DNA from: Geobacillus icigianus
Lineage (GTDB): Bacteria > Bacillota > Bacilli > Bacillales > Anoxybacillaceae
NCBI RefSeq assembly: GCF_000750005.1
Contig: NZ_JPYA01000130.1
Span: forward strand, 1-20,230
Length of the DNA stretch: 20,230 bases
Reading direction: 5' to 3'
The notes under the pieces were generated by a model that did not search any database, was not told the origin of the DNA, and worked only from the letters and a program-made list of their open reading frames with translations. Of this stretch, positions 15,272-20,230 are shown piece after piece; positions within the stretch are counted from its first letter, which is position 1; every line of letters begins with the position of its first letter. A program made the position numbers and the translations under genes.

Positions 15272-16264
15272 TTGTTGACGGCAATGACAGGAGCGGTGGA
15301 ATCAGGGCTGATTTATGCCATCGTGGCATTAGGCGTCTATTTATCGTTTCGTATTTTAGACTTTCCGGATTTAACGGTGGACGGCAGCTTTGTGACCGGG
15401 GCTGCGGTGGCGGCGACGTTGATCGTCAATGGGGACGATCCATTTATGGCGACGTGTCTGGCCCTTTTCGTTGGATTCGCTGCAGGGTGTATGACCGGGC
15501 TTCTGCATACGGCGGGGAAAATCAATCCGCTTTTGTCGGGCATTTTAATGATGATCGCGCTGTACTCAATCAATCTTCGTATCATGGGACGTTCGAATGT
15601 ACCTCTTTTAAATCAAAAGACCGTCTTTACAACCATTCAAGAATGGGGGACAACGTGCGGACTTGACTCAGCCGCAGCGAAAACATGGGGGATTCTCCTG
15701 TCGATGACGTTGCTTGCTCTTTTATTTAAATGGTTCACAGACTGGTTTTTGCAGACGGAAATAGGGCTTGCGATTCGGGCGACGGGCGATAATCCGCGCA
15801 TGATTCGCAGTCTGTCGGCGAACACCAACTTGCTCATTGTCTTCGGGTTGGGCCTTTCTAATGCCATGGTTGCGTTCTCGGGGGCGCTGGTTGCCCAGTA
15901 CGGCGGGTTTGCCGATGTCGGGATGGGAATCGGCATGATCATCATCGGTTTGGCTTCTGTGATTATCGGCGAAGCGGTATTTGGAACGAAAACGATCGCG
16001 CGAGCCACGCTTGCCGTGATTGGTGGAGCGATCATGTACCGCATTGTCGTGAGTCTCGCTTTGCGCGTCCAATTTCTCGAGACAGGGGATGTGAAGCTCA
16101 TTACGGCATGCATTGTCATTTTGGCGCTCGTTGTCCCGCAAATGGCTCGTCAACAAAAAGAGAAAAAACGCAAAGAAGAAAAAAGACGGAATCGGGCGCA
16201 GGTGATGGCCGTGGCCGCAACAGGAAAGGGTGAGGCGGATGTTGCAGTTAAAAAGGATTTATAA
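15272..16264 (+). CDS. TrpY-like ABC transporter permease
   Basis: This is a very hydrophobic integral membrane protein of about 330 residues with many transmembrane helices, starting with VESGLIYAIVALGVYLSFRIL, and the LDFPDLTVDGSF segment characteristic of permeases partnered with TrpX-like binding proteins (BPD_transp_2 family, related to branched-chain amino-acid and sugar permeases). IRATGDNPRMIRSL is the expected cytoplasmic coupling loop. The C-terminus from about MARQQKEKKRKEEKRR is a highly charged tail. The TTG start rests on Shine-Dalgarno spacing; TTG 15275 or the overlapping ATG at 15254 are alternatives. The next gene starts inside its last 26 bases. Confidence 0.82.
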   Translation: MLTAMTGAVESGLIYAIVALGVYLSFRILDFPDLTVDGSFVTGAAVAATLIVNGDDPFMATCLALFVGFAAGCMTGLLHTAGKINPLLSGILMMIALYSINLRIMGRSNVPLLNQKTVFTTIQEWGTTCGLDSAAAKTWGILLSMTLLALLFKWFTDWFLQTEIGLAIRATGDNPRMIRSLSANTNLLIVFGLGLSNAMVAFSGALVAQYGGFADVGMGIGMIIIGLASVIIGEAVFGTKTIARATLAVIGGAIMYRIVVSLALRVQFLETGDVKLITACIVILALVVPQMARQQKEKKRKEEKRRNRAQVMAVAATGKGEADVAVKKDL

Positions 16265-17033
16265 AGTGTTTCACGAAGGAACGCCTGATGAAAAGATCGC
16301 GCTCCAAAACATTCATTTAACGCTTCGAAAAGGCGATTTTGTCACTGTGATCGGCAGCAACGGAGCAGGCAAATCGACCTTGATGAATGTGATTTCAGGA
16401 GTGTTGTTTCCTGATGAAGGAACGATTTGGATTGACGGTCAAGATGTCACCATGATGCCGGAATACATCCGCTCCCGTTATATCGGAAGGGTGTTTCAAG
16501 ATCCGATGGCCGGAACGGCGCCAAACATGACGATCGAGGAGAATTTGGCGATGGCGTATACACGCAATCAAAAGCGCACGCTCCGCCGCGGAGTGACGAA
16601 AAAACGGCGCGATGAGTTTCGCGAGTTACTCTCCACCCTTCATCTCGGTTTAGAAAACCGCCTTCAGGCGAAAGTCGGCTTGCTCTCGGGCGGAGAGCGG
16701 CAGGCGTTGTCTTTGCTGATGGCGACGTTTACCGAACCTGCCATTTTGCTGCTCGATGAACATACAGCGGCCCTCGATCCGGCCAGGGCGGAGTTGATCA
16801 CCAACTTAACAAAAGAGATTGTGGAGCGATATCGATTGACGACCTTGATGATCACCCATCATATGCAGCAAGCCATCGATTTAGGAAACCGTCTCATCAT
16901 GATGGATAAAGGGCAGATCATTTTGGAAGTGGATGAGAATGAAAAGAAACGCTTAACGGTAGAAAAGTTGCTCGCGGAATTCCAACGCATTCGCGGGGAA
17001 CAGCTCGTGAGCGATCGTGCGGTATTGAGCTGA
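16239..17033 (+). CDS. TrpZ-like ABC transporter ATPase
   Basis: This cytoplasmic ATP-binding subunit powers the importer. Its 264 residues show Walker A GSNGAGKST (39-47), the Q-loop Q87 in VFQDPM, the signature LSGGE (149-153), Walker B ILLLDEHTA with D173 and E174, and the H-loop H207 in ITHH. The ATG at 16239 is eight bases after AAAGGG and lies within the end of the permease gene, pointing to coupled translation; a GTG at 16230 is an alternative. Only 40 bases separate it from the E1 alpha gene, so transporter and dehydrogenase are likely on one mRNA. Confidence 0.88.
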   Translation: MLQLKRIYKVFHEGTPDEKIALQNIHLTLRKGDFVTVIGSNGAGKSTLMNVISGVLFPDEGTIWIDGQDVTMMPEYIRSRYIGRVFQDPMAGTAPNMTIEENLAMAYTRNQKRTLRRGVTKKRRDEFRELLSTLHLGLENRLQAKVGLLSGGERQALSLLMATFTEPAILLLDEHTAALDPARAELITNLTKEIVERYRLTTLMITHHMQQAIDLGNRLIMMDKGQIILEVDENEKKRLTVEKLLAEFQRIRGEQLVSDRAVLS

Positions 17034-17073
17034 TGGATCGGCCATTCGACACCATGGAGAGGAGGAATAGGAT

Positions 17074-18144
17074 ATGGAACTCGATTTTCCGATGGTGCAA
17101 GTATTGAATGAAGAAGGAGCGATCGTGCAGCCTGCATATCGTGAACAAATCACGAAAGAATTGACGATGTCGATGTATCGCCATCTGATTCGCACGAGAA
17201 TGGTTGACCGAAAATGTGTCAGCCTGCAGCGGCAAGGGCGCATCGGGACATACGTGCCGTACGAAGGGCAAGAGGCGTGTCAAGTCGGAAGCGCTCTTGC
17301 CCTCAACGACGGCGATTGGATGTTTCCGACTTACCGCGATCATGGAGCGATGATGACGTTCGGCCGTTCCTTAACGCAAACGCTTTTATACTGGAAAGGT
17401 CGGACGGAAGGGTGTGTTCCACCTGAAGGGAAAAAAATCGTTCCGCCGAGCGTTCCTATTGCTACGCAACTCCCTCATGCAGCGGGGGCGGCGTGTGCTG
17501 AAAAATGGAAGGGGACGAAAAATGCAGTGATTGTGTACTTTGGTGATGGAGCGACATCGGAAGGAGATTTCCATGAGGGATTGAATTTTGCGAGCGTTTT
17601 CCACGCGCCTGTCGTCTTTTTCAACCAAAACAACCAATATGCGATTTCCGTTCCGATGACCCGTCAGATGAAGACAAAAACGATCGCGCAAAAAGCGTTG
17701 GCGTACGATATTCCCGGCCTTCGCATCGATGGAAACGACGTGTTTGCTGTGTATTTCAAAACAACTGAGGCGCTCGAGCGGGCGAGAAATGGAGAGGGGC
17801 CAACGTTAATTGAAGCGGTGACATGGCGTTATGGCGCCCATACGACGTCCGATGACCCGTCCAGATATCGCGATCAGGAGGAAAGCAAGAAACGGCGTGA
17901 AACAACCGATCCAATCAAGCGGGTCGAGCGCTTCATGCAGCGGGAAGGGTGGTGGGATGAAGAATGGGTGAATCAAGTGCAAGGGGAAGTGAACGCCGAA
18001 ATCGAGCAGGCGGTTGCGGAAATGGAACGTTACCCAAAAGCCAATATGTCGGACATGTTTGATTTTGTGTTCGCCCAACCGACATGGACGATTGCCGAGC
18101 AGAAAGAAGCGTATCTTCAGTGGAAACGGGGGATGGAAAGATGA
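17074..18144 (+). CDS. 2-oxoacid dehydrogenase E1 component, alpha subunit
   Basis: This is the thiamine-diphosphate subunit of a pyruvate/branched-chain 2-oxoacid dehydrogenase-type E1, which decarboxylates a 2-oxoacid and passes the acyl group to a lipoyl E2. The 356 residues contain the cofactor motif starting GDGATSEGD (157-165) and ending NN (186-187), and the loop YGAHTTSDDPSRYR (253-266) with H256. It begins with VQVLNEEG, as PdhA proteins do. AGAGGAGG lies eight bases before the ATG. No E2 or E3 gene is nearby. With phenylalanine dehydrogenase and the Paa genes as neighbours, phenylpyruvate is an attractive substrate, giving phenylacetyl-CoA; branched-chain oxoacids or pyruvate remain possible. 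Confidence 0.87.
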   Translation: MELDFPMVQVLNEEGAIVQPAYREQITKELTMSMYRHLIRTRMVDRKCVSLQRQGRIGTYVPYEGQEACQVGSALALNDGDWMFPTYRDHGAMMTFGRSLTQTLLYWKGRTEGCVPPEGKKIVPPSVPIATQLPHAAGAACAEKWKGTKNAVIVYFGDGATSEGDFHEGLNFASVFHAPVVFFNQNNQYAISVPMTRQMKTKTIAQKALAYDIPGLRIDGNDVFAVYFKTTEALERARNGEGPTLIEAVTWRYGAHTTSDDPSRYRDQEESKKRRETTDPIKRVERFMQREGWWDEEWVNQVQGEVNAEIEQAVAEMERYPKANMSDMFDFVFAQPTWTIAEQKEAYLQWKRGMER

Positions 18145-19136
18145 TCACCAAAGCAGGCGTCAAATCGCTCACCATCGTGCAAGCGGTCAATGATGCGCTT
18201 CGCACCATGCTCAAAGAGCGTGAAGATGTCATTCTGCTTGGGGAAGACATCGGAAAAAATGGCGGTGTGTTTCGCGCGACCGAAGGATTGCTGGAGGAAT
18301 TTGGCGAGGAGAGGGTGGTGGACACGCCGCTAAGCGAAGCCGGATTTACGGGTGCGGCGATTGGAATGGCGCTGAATGGATTTCGTCCTGTCGTCGAAAT
18401 TCAGTTTTTAGGTTTTATCTATCCAGCCTATGAACAAATCATGACCCATGCGGCGCGCATGCGTGCGCGGACAAGAGGGCATTTTACCGTGCCCTTGGTC
18501 ATTCGCGCTCCGTACGGCGCGGGCGTGCGAGCCCCGGAAATTCATTCGGACAGCACGGAAGCGCTGTTTACCCATATGCCGGGAATCAAGGTCGTCTGTC
18601 CCGCGTCGCCGTATGACGCCAAAGGGTTGCTCATCGCCGCGATTGAAGACCCGGACCCTGTCCTCTTCTTAGAACCGATGCGCAGCTATCGCGCGTTTCG
18701 CGAAGACGTTCCGGAAGGAAAATATACGGTTGAAATCGGCAAAGGAAAAAAACGGCGGGAAGGGGACGACGTGACCGTCATTGCGTGGGGGGCCATGGTG
18801 CCCGTTGCGATGAAGGCGGCGGAAGAAGCGGAGAAAAAAGGGATTTATGCCGATGTCATCGACTTGCGTACGCTTTATCCGCTTGACAAGGACCTCATCG
18901 CCGAGTCGGTGCAAAAGACAGGGAGAACCGTGATCGTTCAGGAAGCGCATGCAACGGGTGGATTGGCTAATGACGTTCTTGCTGTCATCAACGATACTTC
19001 GTTTTTCTATCAAAAAGCGCCGGTTGAACGGGTGACGGGATTTGACGTTCCGGTGCCGTTTTTCGCTTATGAAGACGATTATTTGCCAACGCCAGCGCGC
19101 GTTTTGCATGCCATTGAAAAAGTGATGAACTTCTGA
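18141..19136 (+). CDS. 2-oxoacid dehydrogenase E1 component, beta subunit
   Basis: This partner of the alpha subunit completes the E1 alpha2-beta2 enzyme. It has 331 residues, the normal size, with the cofactor-activating glutamate E66 in VDTPLSEAGFTG, and H135 in EIHSDSTEA, the conserved histidine of the active site. The ATG at 18141 overlaps the alpha stop by four bases (ATGA), as expected for coupled, equimolar subunits; a longer reading from 18084 lies within the alpha gene. The C-terminal domain (from about residue 200) binds E2 in relatives, so this E1 must borrow an E2 core encoded elsewhere. It is the last gene of the operon, before the terminator at 19291. Confidence 0.9.
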   Translation: MITKAGVKSLTIVQAVNDALRTMLKEREDVILLGEDIGKNGGVFRATEGLLEEFGEERVVDTPLSEAGFTGAAIGMALNGFRPVVEIQFLGFIYPAYEQIMTHAARMRARTRGHFTVPLVIRAPYGAGVRAPEIHSDSTEALFTHMPGIKVVCPASPYDAKGLLIAAIEDPDPVLFLEPMRSYRAFREDVPEGKYTVEIGKGKKRREGDDVTVIAWGAMVPVAMKAAEEAEKKGIYADVIDLRTLYPLDKDLIAESVQKTGRTVIVQEAHATGGLANDVLAVINDTSFFYQKAPVERVTGFDVPVPFFAYEDDYLPTPARVLHAIEKVMNF

Positions 19137-19201
19137 AAATGGAAGCAAAACCGCGTGATGAGTGTGGAAGTTGATTGTGCAAAACGCGGATCAATCATAA
19201 A

Positions 19202-19234
19202 CGAAGGGGCTGACCCAAAAGGTCGCCTTCCTTC
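19202..19234. repeat. Hairpin-forming, insertion-sequence-end-like segment
   Basis: A compound hairpin is formed by GAAGG and CCTTC outside and GACC-CAAAA-GGTC inside. The phrase GGGGCTGACCC resembles terminal sequences of some Bacillaceae insertion sequences as I remember them. No transposase is attached, so this is weak. Confidence 0.25.
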
Positions 19235-19290
19235 AAGATAGGCACAACATATAGTGCGGAAGAAGTAGTCAGTACGTATATATAGCGATG

Positions 19291-19334
19291 AAAGAGGGTG
19301 TCTCGGTCCATTTGGGACACCCTCTTTTTCTTTT
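19291..19334 (+). terminator. Strong rho-independent terminator after E1 beta
   Basis: AAAGAGGGTGTC (19291-19302) pairs perfectly over 12 bases with GACACCCTCTTT (19316-19327), followed by TTCTTTT. It closes the transporter-E1 operon. Confidence 0.85.
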
Positions 19335-19401
19335 AACCATAAGGTGTACAGACAGATGGCTGTGAATATCGTTTTTTTGTGCAACCAGCTGTGTTATGGC
19401 G

Positions 19402-19926
19402 TTATTGCCGATGATTGGCCAGCTGTTCGCGATACTCTTTTCCTTTTTGAACGTATGTATCAATCGACAGCTGGATGAGCTCAAGGTCTTTGTCCGTCAG
19501 CTCACGCACTACTTTTCCAGGGGAGCCGATGACGAGCGAGCGGGGCGGAATCTTTTTGCTGGATGGAATCAATGTGTTGGCGCCGATGATGCATTCTTCG
19601 CCGATTTCGGCTCCATCTAAAATCGTCGATCCCATGCCGATGATCGAGCGCCGGCGGATCGTGCAGCCGTGAAGGATTACATTATGACCGACCGTCACTT
19701 CATCTTCCACAACGAGCGGCGATCCTTCGTACAAATGGCATGTTGTATTGTCTTGAATGCTCGTCCGTGCGCCGATCGTAATCGGCCCTTCATCGCCGCG
19801 CAACACGGCGTTAAACCAAATCGTCGATTCCGGCCCGACGGTGACGTCTCCGATCAAATAGGCGCCGGGAGCGATGAAAGCAGTTTCATGAACATTCGGA
19901 CGTTTTCCGTTATACGGATACAGCAT
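19402..19926 (-). CDS. PaaY/gamma-carbonic-anhydrase-like hexapeptide protein, copy B
   Basis: This is a diverged paralogue of the gene at 11225, 174 residues, with the same zinc histidines H64, H81 and H86. Residues 37-83, which hold two of these histidines and the core strands, are identical in both copies, while about 20 substitutions fall elsewhere in the first 166 residues and the C-termini differ completely. DNA differences in the identical block are mainly at third codon positions, so the copies are old and under selection. The start MLYPYNG was chosen by comparison with copy A and the site AAGGGGAT. It is convergent with the E1 operon. Function could be PaaY-like or carbonic-anhydrase-like. 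Confidence 0.82.
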   Translation of the reverse strand: MLYPYNGKRPNVHETAFIAPGAYLIGDVTVGPESTIWFNAVLRGDEGPITIGARTSIQDNTTCHLYEGSPLVVEDEVTVGHNVILHGCTIRRRSIIGMGSTILDGAEIGEECIIGANTLIPSSKKIPPRSLVIGSPGKVVRELTDKDLELIQLSIDTYVQKGKEYREQLANHRQ

Positions 19927-19964
19927 CTCCACATCCCCTTCCGTCGGTGATCGGTATAGCAATA

Positions 19965-19974
19965 AGTATAACAC
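19965..19974 (-). promoter_or_regulatory. Extended -10 promoter of copy B
   Basis: On the minus strand the sequence reads GTGTTATACT, an extended -10 (TGnTATACT) about 38 bases before the start codon. The same element precedes copy A at nearly the same distance. No good -35 is visible. Confidence 0.4.
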
Positions 19975-20230
19975 GTTTCGTACGAGAACGGAAGCTTGCC
20001 TAAAACCAGATGCTACGTCTCGCTCATAGGTAACATCCTTTCTTATGCTACCAATTAGGATTTAGAATGCGGTGGAAGCAAGAAAAAAGATAAACGGTGT
20101 TGTTTAGGAAATCATGGTTCCTTGTCATTGATGATACATGGATCCACGAGGATTGAAAAAAGCGTTTCCTTGAACGAAAAAAAGAAACGGGAAAAATCCT
20201 TCCGATACCTTTATTTTAAAATAATAGTAT
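19975..20230. other. Intergenic end of the window, possible transposase scrap
   Basis: No intact gene is visible. On the plus strand one frame at 20115-20153 reads WFLVIDDTWIHED before a stop, recalling the IDDT motif around the first catalytic aspartate of some DDE transposases; after the stop the same frame runs on for about 20 codons. This could be a decayed insertion-sequence fragment or chance. Confidence 0.25.

Noticed and set aside
17034..17073. Separate promoter for the E1 genes
   Set aside because: The 40 bases contain the ribosome binding site but no -35/-10 pair, so shared transcription with the transporter is more likely.
1..20230. CRISPR array, rRNA, tRNA or prophage genes
   Set aside because: No regularly spaced repeats, no cloverleaf-like sequences noticed and no phage-type proteins were seen.

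Overview
The window looks like chromosomal DNA of a thermophilic, moderately GC-rich Bacillota, most probably Geobacillus or a close relative. The reasons are strong AAGGAGG-type ribosome binding sites, frequent GTG and TTG starts, CcpA-type (cre) and CodY-type operators, and proteins that resemble Bacillaceae families. I identified the genus by impression, not by comparison.

Positions 45-10052 hold a phenylacetate catabolic cluster on the plus strand. In order it is paaK (phenylacetate-CoA ligase); paaA, paaB, paaC and paaD (the phenylacetyl-CoA epoxidase and its assembly factor); a small EthD-family protein; paaF- and paaG-type crotonases; an aldehyde dehydrogenase; a paaH-type 3-hydroxyacyl-CoA dehydrogenase; and a paaJ-type thiolase. 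A good promoter carrying an AACGTT-rich inverted repeat lies before paaA. A reductase (PaaE), a PaaZ-type MaoC hydrolase and a PaaI thioesterase are not present here. A gene-free stretch of 303 bases separates the aldehyde dehydrogenase from paaH.

Positions 10188-12835 hold a terminator, the PaaX-family repressor gene, a convergent PaaY/gamma-carbonic-anhydrase-like gene, and, divergent from that, a FabK/nitronate-monooxygenase-type flavoprotein with its terminator.

Positions 12852-19334 appear to form an amino-acid branch. The first gene is in the Leu/Phe/Val dehydrogenase family, but its specificity positions and overall sequence are those of a phenylalanine dehydrogenase. Its promoter carries a perfect cre and an operator resembling the one before paaA, in the opposite orientation. 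Next come a TrpXYZ-like ABC importer (lipoprotein, permease, ATPase) and the E1 alpha and beta subunits of a 2-oxoacid dehydrogenase with no E2 or E3 beside them. The last five genes appear to be one operon, preceded by a CodY-like box and ended by a strong terminator.

My reading, which is inference, is that the window encodes an L-phenylalanine-to-central-metabolism module: uptake, oxidative deamination to phenylpyruvate, oxidative decarboxylation to phenylacetyl-CoA without free phenylacetate, then the Paa pathway. A second, diverged copy of the gamma-carbonic-anhydrase-like gene (19402-19926, minus) closes the gene content. The last 250 bases hold its promoter and perhaps a decayed transposase scrap. 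I saw no rRNA, tRNA or CRISPR array.
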